Source: PFJX01 sp964466195
Lineage (GTDB): Bacteria; Pseudomonadota; Gammaproteobacteria; Burkholderiales; Thiobacillaceae
DNA: 64,000 bases
Assembly (NCBI GenBank): GCA_964466195.1
Contig: CAYXMQ010000016.1
Location: 1-64,000 of the forward strand
Direction: 5' to 3'
Every line of letters starts with the position of its first letter. The stretch's first letter is position 1. The notes beneath the pieces are model-generated. The model did no database searches, had not been told where the DNA came from, and was given only the letters and a program-made list of their open reading frames with translations. Shown here in pieces: positions 52,696 to 61,589 of the stretch. A program made the position numbers and the translations under genes.

Positions 52696-52986
52696 CTAGT
52701 TCTGCAGCTCGACGGCACAGGTGAACATCAGCAGGCCGTAGTCGCGTTCATAACCTGTTTGCAACCGCTTGACGATGCTCGCGCACAATGCCGAGTCGCC
52801 GATGACCTCGATGCGGATGTTGCCGCCGGCGCTCCATTTGCCGGTTCGCAGGCCATGGGTGCCGCGTCCGCGCGCTTCGGAAATGGTGTAACCCTTGGCG
52901 CCAAGCGCCATGATTTCATCGATCAGGGTGTCTTCCAGCACCGCTTCGGACAGGATGGTCAGCAATAACATCGATTCCGCCGGCAT
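52696..52986 (-). CDS. sbtB: PII-like signalling protein, SbtB type
   Basis: 96 residues from the ATG at 52986 (GGAGG ten bases upstream). The ferredoxin-like PII fold pattern is visible (LLLTILSEAVLEDTLIDEIMALGAKGYTISEARGRGTHG, then IRIEVIGDSALCASIVKRL). It lies five bases after sbtA. In cyanobacteria SbtB binds adenine nucleotides including cAMP and controls the bicarbonate transporter SbtA; the same role is likely here. Confidence 0.87.
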   Translation of the reverse strand: MPAESMLLLTILSEAVLEDTLIDEIMALGAKGYTISEARGRGTHGLRTGKWSAGGNIRIEVIGDSALCASIVKRLQTGYERDYGLLMFTCAVELQN

Positions 52987-52991
52987 GGGGT

Positions 52992-53936
52992 TCAGCCTCC
53001 AGTCGTGTGTATGAATTTGGCCATCCACAGGTAAAGCGGGATGCCCACGAAAATATTGAACGGAAAGGTCATGCCCAGCGATGCGCCGATGGAAAGCGCC
53101 GGATTCGCTTCCGGTACGGCGATACGCATGGCCGCCGGGGCGGCGATGTAGGAGGCGCTGGCATACAAAGTCGCGAGCAGGAAAGTGCCGCCCACCGAGA
53201 GGCCCAGCATCCATCCGGTGAGGGTGCCCAGCGTGGCGGACACGATCGGCATCACGACGGCGAAGGCGGCGAGGAAGGCGCCGTATTCGCGCAGCGCAGC
53301 GATGCGCGTCGAGGCCACCAGGCCCATCTCGAGCAGAAACAGCGCGAGCACGCCTTTGAACAGATCGAAGAACAGCTTGTCCAGCGGCTTGATGCCGTCG
53401 GAGCCGGCGACGAAGCCGATCAGCAGGCCGCCGGCCAGCAGATAGATGCTCTTGCCGAAGAACACCTCATGCAGCAGTTTTCCCCAGCGCACCTGGCCCT
53501 GGCCATGCCGCGCCAGGATGACCCCGATCATCAAGGCCGGAATTTCCAGCAAGACCAGATATACGATCAGGTAACCCTCGTAGTCGAGGAGCTCCTTGCC
53601 GAGCAGGGTGATGCCGACCGAAAAGGTGACGACGCTGACCGAGCCGTAGTGCGCCGCAATGGAGGCCGAATCGGCGCGGCTCATGCGGCCGAGGACGCGC
53701 AACACCGGGAAGGCGAGCAGCGGAATCACGGCACCGATGAGGACGATGATCAGGCCGTCGAGCAGCAGATCGCCAACCTGATGTTTGGCCAGTTCGACGC
53801 CGCCTTTGAGGCCGATCGCCAACAGGATGAAGATCGACAAGGCTTCATAGATGCTGCCGGGGATCTTCAGGTCGGAGCGCAGCAGGCCGGCGACCACGCC
53901 CAGTACGAAGAACAGTACGACGGGTTCAAAATTCAT
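52992..53936 (-). CDS. sbtA: Sodium-dependent bicarbonate transporter SbtA
   Basis: 314 residues with about ten membrane helices in two repeated halves. SbtA signatures are present: IPGSIYEALSIFILLAIGLKGGVEL, IAAHYGSVSVVTFSVGITLL, and in the second half LATLYASASYIAAPAAMRIAVPEANPALSIGASLGMTFPFNIFVGIPLY. AGGAG lies seven bases before the ATG. It takes up bicarbonate with sodium and, with SbtB, supports CO2 fixation. It points to an autotrophic lifestyle. Confidence 0.92.
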   Translation of the reverse strand: MNFEPVVLFFVLGVVAGLLRSDLKIPGSIYEALSIFILLAIGLKGGVELAKHQVGDLLLDGLIIVLIGAVIPLLAFPVLRVLGRMSRADSASIAAHYGSVSVVTFSVGITLLGKELLDYEGYLIVYLVLLEIPALMIGVILARHGQGQVRWGKLLHEVFFGKSIYLLAGGLLIGFVAGSDGIKPLDKLFFDLFKGVLALFLLEMGLVASTRIAALREYGAFLAAFAVVMPIVSATLGTLTGWMLGLSVGGTFLLATLYASASYIAAPAAMRIAVPEANPALSIGASLGMTFPFNIFVGIPLYLWMAKFIHTTGG

Positions 53937-53972
53937 CTTTGGGCTCCTGGCGGTTAGTGCCTTGTGGGGCGC

Positions 53973-54278
53973 TTACTCGTCTTCGCCCAGCTCGGGATCC
54001 CAGCCGCGTTCGCGGCCGCGCTCGGTGGCCCAGGCATACAGCTCGGCATGGCGTTGGCGCAGATCGTCCGGCAGCCGGCTGGGCAGATTGCCGTACTGGT
54101 CCCAGAGCGCTTCGTTCTGATACATGAGTTTCTGCATGCGGGTCAGATCCCAGCCTTTGCAATCTTCTGTGTCGGGTATCAGGCCGAACAGCCGGGCGTC
54201 GAGCACGACGCGACCCAGCATGGTGATGCCATGCGTGTCTTCGTTGAACCCAATGTAAAGCATACTTTTATCTTTCAT
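53973..54278 (-). CDS. Small unknown protein in the inorganic-carbon island
   Basis: 101 residues, acidic, tryptophan-rich near the C-terminus (AWATERGRERGWDPELGEDE). It has no signal peptide or membrane helix and no recognised domain. GGAAG lies four bases before the ATG at 54278. It sits between sbtA (36-base gap) and the trypsin-like protease gene (71-base gap), all on the same strand, so co-transcription is plausible. Confidence 0.7.
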   Translation of the reverse strand: MKDKSMLYIGFNEDTHGITMLGRVVLDARLFGLIPDTEDCKGWDLTRMQKLMYQNEALWDQYGNLPSRLPDDLRQRHAELYAWATERGRERGWDPELGEDE

Positions 54279-54349
54279 GCGGCTTCCGTCAGGAGGTGAT
54301 TGGGTTGAGGGTCATCGCCTGCAGGCAGGCTAGGCGCGTTGGCGAAGGG

Positions 54350-55186
54350 CTAGTCCAACCACTTGCCCAGATAGGCGTTGATCACGTCGATTACGGCTTG
54401 CGATTTGATGACCAGGCCGAGGTCGATCATTTCCGAGCCCATGACCATGCCGTGGTTGTTGGCCGGCACCGGCATCGGCACCAGATGATTGGCTTCCTCG
54501 CGGAAAAACACCGCCGCCACCACGCCGGCGAAGAGAAACTTTTTGCCGGCGCTGTGGCCCGGCCGCATCGTGTCGGGTTGATAGACGAACACCGGGCTGC
54601 CGCTGGAGCCGGGGTAGACCGCGGCATCGATGAGGAATTCGGGGCGGCCTTCGAAATCAAGCGCCATCGGCGTTGCGGTGGTGCCGCGACGCAGGATGGG
54701 CATCAGGTTGACCTGGTCCCAGACGCCGCTGGGATAGCCGACGAACAAGATTTCCTCGAGGGCGTCGAGCGCGCGCGTCGTGGCGGCATCGGGCGCCAGA
54801 CGGCTGTCGATGACGTGGTAGTAGAGCTCGATGCCCTGATCGCGCGCCGCCTGCTCCAGCGGGCGCATCGGGATGATGGCGAGATCGACCTCCGGGTCGG
54901 GATGCAGGAACCAGGCGTGCGGAAAATCCTCGATGTTGAGCTGGAAACGTTGCCCGAACGCCGGCTGGCCATTGCGCTTCTGGGTGAACACCAGGCCGCC
55001 GCGGCGCACGCCATCAACCAGATGCCGGTTGGTGACGATGAAGGTATGGCTGCCGCGCGCGTGCGCATGGCTGACCACGAAGGCGGTGCCGGAGCCTTCA
55101 CTGCCGTCATCCAGCACGGTATCGACCCGGATGGTGTTGAACAGCAGCTTCTTGGTGATCGAGTTGATTTCCATGGAGGCGCTCAT
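54350..55186 (-). CDS. Trypsin-like serine protease
   Basis: 278 residues. The chymotrypsin-fold triad can be placed: histidine in FIVTNRHLVDG, aspartate in PEVDLAIIPM and serine in YPGSSGSPVFVYQ. No signal peptide is visible, so it is probably cytoplasmic. The start at 55186 lies 6 bases after the SulP-1 stop; MEINS at 55174 is an alternative. It follows SulP-1 closely and precedes the small unknown protein and sbtA, so it may process or regulate a transport component. Confidence 0.82.
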   Translation of the reverse strand: MSASMEINSITKKLLFNTIRVDTVLDDGSEGSGTAFVVSHAHARGSHTFIVTNRHLVDGVRRGGLVFTQKRNGQPAFGQRFQLNIEDFPHAWFLHPDPEVDLAIIPMRPLEQAARDQGIELYYHVIDSRLAPDAATTRALDALEEILFVGYPSGVWDQVNLMPILRRGTTATPMALDFEGRPEFLIDAAVYPGSSGSPVFVYQPDTMRPGHSAGKKFLFAGVVAAVFFREEANHLVPMPVPANNHGMVMGSEMIDLGLVIKSQAVIDVINAYLGKWLD

Positions 55187-55192
55187 TTTCGT

Positions 55193-57319
55193 TCAGGTCG
55201 AGGCCGGTTTCACGACACAGAACAGATCTTCGTGGGCCGCGTCGCCCAGCCTTTCGTAAATGCCGGCGATGGCCTGGTTCTCGGTGGCGAAGATGTTTTT
55301 CTGCTCGACCAGTTCGAACAAGCCGGTCTGCCGCATCACGTCGAGGACCTGTTTTTTCAGGCCGGAGAACACCAGGGTGACGCCGGTCTCGCGCAGGCGC
55401 TCGACCAGGTGATGCACGACTTCTTCACCCGAAGCATCCATCTGGTTGATGCCGTCGCCGACGATCAGCACGTATTTCACTTTCGGGTGGTCCGCCAGCG
55501 CTTCGAGCACGGCGTCTTCAAAATACGACACGTTGGCGAAATACAGCGAACCGTCATAACGCATGACCATGATGTGTTCGCTGGTCGGCAGGTTAGGGTT
55601 GATCTTGATGTCGCGCAACGTGCCGTCGGAATAGCGGCCGAGCAGCGCCACGCGCGGCTTCATCGTACGCAGCAGGAACAGCACGATGGCCAGGCCGGCG
55701 CCGACCAGAATGCCGTTGTCCAGATGCGGCGCGAAGAAGATGGTGGCGGCGAAAGTCACCATGGCGGCTGCGCCGTCGTGCTTGTGCGCCTTCCAGGCGT
55801 GTTTGACCGCTTCGAGGTTCACCAGTCCGCCCACGGCCATGATGATGATGGCCGCCAGAACGGCCTGCGGCAGATGGTAGAGCAGCGGCGTCAGGAACAG
55901 CAAAGCGACCAGCACGATCAGCGCAGTGAACACCGAGGACAGCCCGGAACTGGCGCCCATGTTCATGTTCACCGCGGTGCGCGAGAACGAGCCGGAGGTG
56001 GGGTAGGCCTGCGAAAAGCTGCCGACCAGGTTGCCGAGGCCTTGGCCGATCAGCTCCTGGTTGGGATCAAGCCGCTGCTTGGTCCTGGCGGCCACCGCCT
56101 TGGCGATGGAGATTGCTTCCATGAAGCCGACTAGCGAGATCACCAGCGCAGCCGAGAGCAGGGCGCCCAGTTTGTCCATGTCTAGCTTGGGCAGGCTGAA
56201 TTCCGGCAGGCCCTCAGGGATTGCGCCGACCACTTCGCCGCCGCCGGTTAGACGAATCTCGCCCTTGCCCGTGCGCGTGATGCGCCAGCTGACGCCATCG
56301 GTTTTTATGCCGGCGGGGACCGCCCCTTTCTGATGCAGCGCGCCAGGCTTGCCGTCCGCGCGCACTTCGCGCTCGAAGCGCAATTTGCGCAGTTCCTTCA
56401 GGCGCTTGGCGTTGACGACTTCCTGGGTGCTGGCCTGCGAGCGCAGCAAATCGGCCTGGTAGTGCAAGGACAGAATGAATGGTTCGTTGCGCGGCTCGAT
56501 CTTTTCCAGTTTCTTGGCCTCCGCCTCGTTGGCCAGGACATCCGCCTGCAACTGGTCAAATTCTTTTGTCGCCGCTTCGTTTGCGAGCACCATCGCCGCG
56601 ATTTGCGGATCGGCCAGTTCGTCGATGTGGATGGTCGCTTTCTTTTCGTAACCGATGGCGAAGGAAATCAGCGTGCTCAGCACCACGGCCACCAGAACGC
56701 CGGGCAGCTTGGGCGTGTATTTCTTCATCGCCCACATCAGCAGCATGGCGCCCAGACCCATGGTCAGAGTCGGCCAGTGGGAATCGCCGATCTGTCTGAA
56801 GACGCCGACGATGTCGTTGATGAAGGATTCGCTGCGCGGCATCGATACGCCCAGAATCTTGGAAACCTGCGAAAGCGCAATGATGATGGCAGCTGCGTTG
56901 GTAAAGCCGACGATGACCGGATGCGACAGGAAGTTGACCACCACCCCCAGTTTGAAAACGCCCAGCGCGATCTGAATCAACGCCACCAGAAAGGTGAGCA
57001 TGATGGCTAGCGCGATGAAGTCGTCGCTGCCCGGGGTCGCCAGGGTGGCGATGGAGGACGCCGTCAGCAGCGAGACCACCGCGACCGGGCCGGTCGCGAG
57101 CTGGTTGGATGAACCCCACATCGCCGCCAGGGCAACCGGCAAAAATGCGGCATACAAGCCGTAATAAGCGGGCATGCCGGCCAACTGGGCGTAGGCCATG
57201 GACTGCGGAATGAGCACCAGTGCAACGGTCAGTCCAGCAAGAAAGTTGATCCTGGCATCGCTGGCGGTCAGCGGGAACCAGCGAAGAAATGGAAGAAAAC
57301 GGGCAAGTTTTGCGTTCAT
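55193..57319 (-). CDS. SulP-family anion transporter with large insertion and STAS domain (SulP-1)
   Basis: About 708 residues from the ATG at 57319 (MNAKLARFLPFLRWFPL), chosen because SulP-2 starts the same way; an ATG at 57349 is possible. Membrane domain: GLTVALVLIPQSMAYAQLAGMPAYYGLYAA and later VVGAIPEGLPEF, DPNQELIGQGLGNLVGSF. C-terminal STAS domain from about 560 (VLIVGDGINQMDASGEEVV). Residues about 225-362 are an insertion rich in charged helix, absent from standard SulP proteins. Family members carry sulfate or, as BicA, bicarbonate; the setting favours bicarbonate. Confidence 0.9.
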   Translation of the reverse strand: MNAKLARFLPFLRWFPLTASDARINFLAGLTVALVLIPQSMAYAQLAGMPAYYGLYAAFLPVALAAMWGSSNQLATGPVAVVSLLTASSIATLATPGSDDFIALAIMLTFLVALIQIALGVFKLGVVVNFLSHPVIVGFTNAAAIIIALSQVSKILGVSMPRSESFINDIVGVFRQIGDSHWPTLTMGLGAMLLMWAMKKYTPKLPGVLVAVVLSTLISFAIGYEKKATIHIDELADPQIAAMVLANEAATKEFDQLQADVLANEAEAKKLEKIEPRNEPFILSLHYQADLLRSQASTQEVVNAKRLKELRKLRFEREVRADGKPGALHQKGAVPAGIKTDGVSWRITRTGKGEIRLTGGGEVVGAIPEGLPEFSLPKLDMDKLGALLSAALVISLVGFMEAISIAKAVAARTKQRLDPNQELIGQGLGNLVGSFSQAYPTSGSFSRTAVNMNMGASSGLSSVFTALIVLVALLFLTPLLYHLPQAVLAAIIIMAVGGLVNLEAVKHAWKAHKHDGAAAMVTFAATIFFAPHLDNGILVGAGLAIVLFLLRTMKPRVALLGRYSDGTLRDIKINPNLPTSEHIMVMRYDGSLYFANVSYFEDAVLEALADHPKVKYVLIVGDGINQMDASGEEVVHHLVERLRETGVTLVFSGLKKQVLDVMRQTGLFELVEQKNIFATENQAIAGIYERLGDAAHEDLFCVVKPAST

Positions 57320-57416
57320 TATTCGTATGGCCGGATCGCTCCAAACCATTCCATGGCTGTATCAGAAAAGCTTGATATTATAGCCGCGCCTCCACGTTCA
57401 CGCTGCCCCTTTCCCT

Positions 57417-58565
57417 ATGTTCTCCCACCGTGCCAGCATCGACAGCGCACTGCGCAGCTTTCGTCTCGACGGCCGCATGCTGTGCTACAACAGCTTCGTG
57501 CCCAAGTTGTACAACTGGTGTCTTTCGATGGGCTTTTCGCCCGGCAAAATCATGCCTTCGCGCGCGTTCTGTTCGGATGAAAGCCAGGGTTTCCCGATCA
57601 TCCTGATCGCCAAGCATTTCGGTGCGTTCCCTTTCAATCACGGCCGCGTCGGCGGCATCGTGTCGCTCGAGCGGCACGGCCCGCATGCCGATCATGGCAA
57701 GGATCTGCTCCTGGTCCAGGCGAGCCACGTCGGCTACGACCCTATAAGGGGCGAATTCGGCAGTTATCGCCGGCTCCATACCGAGCACACGGGCAATACT
57801 TGCGCCTGCGGCAAGGTCGGACACACGTTGGCCTGGTACCGCGAGCAATACGCGTTTGCCTGCGAAAACATCCGTCTGATCCGTAGCGCCGGGCAGCCTG
57901 CCGTTCTGATCGACAACCAGCTGCTTACCTCGGCGCGCGCGCAGGGGTTGTTTCTGGTCCACGGCAATCTGATCCATGCCGCCACGGAGCATGAACTGCC
58001 GCAACCGCTCGAGGCGCGCAGTACCGGACTGCTCTATCGCGCTGCGGCCACCTTGGTCGATCGCCTTGGCATGGATGCCTGGCCTAGCGAGGGCAGCGTC
58101 ACCATCGGAAACAGATTGGCCGCAGAGGATTTCTACTTTCAACGCGATCTGGGAAGCGCGAATTCCGACCAGAACCAACTCGAACGCAATCTGCTCGCGC
58201 CGATGCCGTGGATACTTACTGCGCCGCATCCGCTGCTTACCGCCGCCTGCGCCAACACCCTGGCAGAGTTCGACCGTACCTATCGTAGCCTGGCGCTGTC
58301 TCCCGCCATGCGCGGCAAGAACTTGCTGTTCCTAGCCGGGGTGAACATCGACATCTCGCCGCTTGAAGGCGAGGATTTTCCACTCACCAAATTCGCGCCC
58401 TGGGCCGCTTTCCTGCAGCGTGCCGACGGCACGCGGGAATTGCTGGAACAGGACGACGTGCTGGAACGTCTCGGTGCACACTCCGCCGACAACCCTGCGC
58501 AACTCGCGCTGGATCGCTCCATCGAGACGATGGCGCAGCGCAACGAGGTCAGCGTGCGCTTGTAG
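57417..58565 (+). CDS. LCIB-like (theta-class) carbonic anhydrase family protein
   Basis: 382 residues. The central region fits the LCIB carbonic anhydrase pattern known from algal low-CO2-inducible proteins and bacterial relatives: the cysteine-DE motif AFCSDE near residue 52, a glycine-rich GRVGGIVSLERHGPHADHGKD stretch, a histidine in VQASHVGYDP and a second cysteine in TCACGKVGHTL. These give the expected Cys-His-Cys zinc ligand order. The rest, about 200 residues, is unassigned. It is divergent from SulP-1 with a 97-base gap, which fits CO2/bicarbonate handling. Activity is inferred, not shown. Confidence 0.65.
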   Translation: MFSHRASIDSALRSFRLDGRMLCYNSFVPKLYNWCLSMGFSPGKIMPSRAFCSDESQGFPIILIAKHFGAFPFNHGRVGGIVSLERHGPHADHGKDLLLVQASHVGYDPIRGEFGSYRRLHTEHTGNTCACGKVGHTLAWYREQYAFACENIRLIRSAGQPAVLIDNQLLTSARAQGLFLVHGNLIHAATEHELPQPLEARSTGLLYRAAATLVDRLGMDAWPSEGSVTIGNRLAAEDFYFQRDLGSANSDQNQLERNLLAPMPWILTAPHPLLTAACANTLAEFDRTYRSLALSPAMRGKNLLFLAGVNIDISPLEGEDFPLTKFAPWAAFLQRADGTRELLEQDDVLERLGAHSADNPAQLALDRSIETMAQRNEVSVRL

Positions 58566-58578
58566 TCGGCGTGTTTTC

Positions 58579-59931
58579 TCACATGCCGTATTTTTTCAGC
58601 TTGCGCCACAGCGATACACGGTCGATGCCCAGCATGCGCGCCGCCTCGCTGCGGTTGCCCTGGGCCAACTCGAGGGCCTGCAGGATGTGCTCTTTTTCCT
58701 GCGCCTCCAGGGTAACTGGCGCGGCCGCCAGTGCCGGCGTGAATACTTTGACGGTCAGCTTGCCCAGATGCTGGGGCAGGTGCTCCTCGTCGAGCAGATC
58801 GCCTTCAGCCAGCGCCACCCCGCGCTCGATGAAGTTGGACAGCTCGCGAACATTGCCCGGATAGTCGTATTCGGTCAGGTGCCGCATCGCCTCGGCGGTG
58901 ATTTCTCGAGCCGGGCGATCCATCGCGGCGGCGTATTTGCGCAGCAGATAGTAGGCCAACAGCGGAATATCGTCCCGCCGCTCGCGTAGCGGCGGTAATT
59001 CCAGCGTCACTACATTCAGGCGGAAATAGAGATCGTTGCGGAAGTGTCCGGCCTCGACCGCGTCTTTGAGATCGCGGTTGCTGGCAGCCAGTACGCGTAC
59101 GTCGATCTTGAACGGTTCCACCGCACCGACGCGCAGCACCTCGCGCTCCTGCAACACGCGCAGCAATTTGATCTGGATCGAATGCGGCAGTTCGGCGACC
59201 TCGTCGAGAAACAACGTGCCGCCTTGGGCGGCCTCGAACAAGCCGATCTTGCGGCCTTGTGCGTTGGTAAAGGCGCCTTTTTCATGGCCAAACAGTTCGC
59301 TGGCGGCCAGGTCTTCGGACAGCGCGCCACAGTTGAACGCGACGAAGGCGCCCTGCGCGCGGCGGCTGCACTGATGGATGTAACGCGCCAGCAATTCCTT
59401 GCCGGTGCCCGATTCACCGTAGATGACCACGCTGCTGTCGGTGCTGGCGATGCGGCGGGCGGTTTCCAATAGGCGCTGCATGCCCAGGTCTTGCGTGATC
59501 AGCGTATGCGGGTTCTGCATCTGCTCGACGCGGAGTTTGAGTTCCCGGTTTTCCAGTTTGACGCGGCGCATCTCCAGCGCTCCGCGTACGACTTCGCGCG
59601 CCTCGGCGAGTCGGAACGGTTTGGCGAGGTAATGGTAGGCGCCCGCCTTCATCGCCTCGACCGCGGAATCGAGCGTGGCGTGGCCGGTGATCATGATCAC
59701 GGGAACATCGGCATGGCTGGTGCGCACTTCGCGCAGGACTTCCATGCCATCGATGCCCGGCATTTTGATATCGCTCAGCACCAGATCGAACTCCGCTTTT
59801 TGCAGTGCGGCCAGCCCGGATTCGCCATCTCTGCAGGCGGTGACCCGGTAACCCTCGCGCTGGAGTACGTGGGTCAGGTTGGAGAGTGCGATCGCCTCGT
59901 CGTCGATCAGCAGAATATGCGTTTCGGTCAT
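58579..59931 (-). CDS. Sigma-54-dependent response regulator (NtrC family)
   Basis: 450 residues. Receiver 1-120 (ILLIDDEAIALSNL, phosphoacceptor in LVLSDIKMPGIDG), AAA+ domain about 140-375 (Walker A GESGTGKELLAR, Walker B GGTLFLDEVAEL, DVRVLAASNRDL, R-finger region FRNDLYFRLNV) and a Fis-type DNA-binding C-terminus (GNRSEAARMLGIDRVSLWRKLKKYGM). The sigma-54 contact loop reads GAFTNA rather than GAFTGA. It overlaps the sensor kinase gene by 4 bases. Likely target: the sigma-54 promoter at 61535. Confidence 0.93.
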   Translation of the reverse strand: MTETHILLIDDEAIALSNLTHVLQREGYRVTACRDGESGLAALQKAEFDLVLSDIKMPGIDGMEVLREVRTSHADVPVIMITGHATLDSAVEAMKAGAYHYLAKPFRLAEAREVVRGALEMRRVKLENRELKLRVEQMQNPHTLITQDLGMQRLLETARRIASTDSSVVIYGESGTGKELLARYIHQCSRRAQGAFVAFNCGALSEDLAASELFGHEKGAFTNAQGRKIGLFEAAQGGTLFLDEVAELPHSIQIKLLRVLQEREVLRVGAVEPFKIDVRVLAASNRDLKDAVEAGHFRNDLYFRLNVVTLELPPLRERRDDIPLLAYYLLRKYAAAMDRPAREITAEAMRHLTEYDYPGNVRELSNFIERGVALAEGDLLDEEHLPQHLGKLTVKVFTPALAAAPVTLEAQEKEHILQALELAQGNRSEAARMLGIDRVSLWRKLKKYGM

Positions 59932-61400
59932 GCGGATTCCTCGTTAAGCGGTAGCCAGATGGAAAAGCGGGTGCCGGCGGCGGCGGGGCATTCGACGACG
60001 ATGCAACCGCGGTGTTCGCTGACGATTTCCTCGACCAGATACAGGCCCAGGCCGGTACCCTCGCCGCCGGATCGCGTCGTCACGAAGGGTTCGAACAGGT
60101 GCTCGCGCACTTCAGGCGCGATGCCGGGGCCGTTGTCCGTGACGGTGATCCGCATGGCTCTGGACGACTGCGCGAGGATGGTCGGGTCACCCTCCAGATG
60201 CCCATCCTCGTTCAGGTCGGCATCCCAAACGGCGATCTCGGCGTTGACCGTGATATGCCCTGCGCCGGCATCGGCCGCATTCTTGATCAGGTTGATGAAG
60301 ACCTGCTGCATGCGATCCCGGTCCACCTCGATCTCCAGCTCGGGGGCTGCGCCGGCACAGACCTGGACATTGCTCGGCAACTGTCGATTTACCAGGGCAA
60401 GCGACGATTGCACCAGGTCGGCGAGCGCCAGCCGCTGCAAATGCAGTTTCGGGTGCCGCACACTGTCCAGCAGCCGCCGCACGATGCGCCGGGCGCGCTC
60501 GGTTTCGCTGTCGATCTGGGATAACCACAAGGCGCGGGTTTCGGCATCCGCCGCCTCGTTCGCCGACGCCCCTTCCTCTTCCAGCAGCAGTTGTACCGAT
60601 GTCGAGATGTTCGATAGGGGGTTATTGAGTTCATGCGCCACGCCAGACACCAGCACGCCGAGGGCCGCGGCCTTCTCGCTGCGTTTGACCTGGTCTTGTT
60701 GTTGGCGCATGTGTTTCAGCATGGCGTTGAACGCGACGACAAACGACTCGATTTCCTGGTCTCGGGATGGCTGCGCCAACTCGCGCGCGCGGCCTTCGTC
60801 GATGGCGCGCAGCCCGCTCTCCAAGCCGCGCAGCGGCCGCACCACCCGGTGGGCGAGAAACAAGCCGCTGGCCACGCCCAATACGACCACGCCGGCAAAC
60901 GTCAGCAGCAGCGTGAGGCCGGCTCGGCGCGTGGCATCGGCGAGCAGACGCCGTTCGCTGAGTCGCAGATCGTGCGACGTTTCAGTCAGTTCATGGCCAA
61001 AACCGCGGATAGCCTGACGTGCGCCGGCCTGCTCGGAGTGTGCCAGCAGCGGATAGGCATCGAGAGTGTCGCGATACTGCCGCAACAACGCCATGAGGCG
61101 ATGAAACTGTTGCTCTCCGCCGATCGCCAGGAAAGTCGCTTGCCCCTTGGTCAGGGCGGCATTGGCGGCATCGGCTTGATGCATCAGTTGATCCAGGCTG
61201 GACAGGTCGCGATAGAGAAACAGGTTTTTTTCGTCGCGCCGCATTTCCAGTACGGCTTCGCGAAAATCGGACACCGACTGTCCGGCCTCGATCTGGCGAT
61301 GCAGATAATAGAGATCGACAAACACCACCGCGGCGAATAACAGCAACACCAGTTTGGAAAAGGCGTAGGTGCTGAGAATCTTGTTGCGCAGGCTGGGCAT
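59928..61400 (-). CDS. Sensor histidine kinase of the sigma-54 two-component system
   Basis: 490 residues. Two membrane helices (about 12-30 and 160-182) enclose a helical periplasmic domain of about 125 residues (VSDFREAVLEMRRDEKNLFLYRD), followed by HAMP, HisKA with GVAHELNNPLSNI (histidine near 256) and an ATPase domain (NLIKNAADAG, DNGPGIAPE, GTGLGLYLVEEI). The EMRRDEKNLFLY pattern resembles four-helix-bundle small-molecule sensors. It is divergent from the 61590 gene. Confidence 0.92.
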   Translation of the reverse strand: MPSLRNKILSTYAFSKLVLLLFAAVVFVDLYYLHRQIEAGQSVSDFREAVLEMRRDEKNLFLYRDLSSLDQLMHQADAANAALTKGQATFLAIGGEQQFHRLMALLRQYRDTLDAYPLLAHSEQAGARQAIRGFGHELTETSHDLRLSERRLLADATRRAGLTLLLTFAGVVVLGVASGLFLAHRVVRPLRGLESGLRAIDEGRARELAQPSRDQEIESFVVAFNAMLKHMRQQQDQVKRSEKAAALGVLVSGVAHELNNPLSNISTSVQLLLEEEGASANEAADAETRALWLSQIDSETERARRIVRRLLDSVRHPKLHLQRLALADLVQSSLALVNRQLPSNVQVCAGAAPELEIEVDRDRMQQVFINLIKNAADAGAGHITVNAEIAVWDADLNEDGHLEGDPTILAQSSRAMRITVTDNGPGIAPEVREHLFEPFVTTRSGGEGTGLGLYLVEEIVSEHRGCIVVECPAAAGTRFSIWLPLNEESA

Positions 61401-61424
61401 GGGCGTTGCGCTTTAGGGAGAGAG

Positions 61425-61474
61425 TGTTGCAGATGGTAACAACCGTGCAACATGCATCGCAACGTCCTGCAACG
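61425..61474. promoter_or_regulatory. GTTGC/GCAAC repeat cluster, candidate enhancer
   Basis: TGTTGCA (61425-61431) and TGCAACA (61446-61452) are perfect inverted repeats spaced by 14 bases. GCAACG (61459-61464) and TGCAACG (61468-61474) follow. The cluster lies 60-110 bases upstream of a sigma-54 promoter, the usual place for activator binding, and beside the gene pair for a sigma-54 activator. Confidence 0.65.
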
Positions 61475-61534
61475 ATCGCCTCGTATGATTTCTAAGCGAT
61501 CAACGTAAGTCATTGATAAATAGAATATAAAAGG

Positions 61535-61550
61535 TGGCACGGGGTTTGCT
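61535..61550 (+). promoter_or_regulatory. Sigma-54 promoter of the 61590 gene / SulP-2 unit
   Basis: TGGCACG-GGGT-TTGCT is a perfect -24/-12 match. The predicted start near 61561 leaves a 29-base leader with GGAG before the ATG at 61590. Confidence 0.88.
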
Positions 61551-61589
61551 TAGGTATGTTTATCGCAAATAGTCCACCTGGAGCACACC

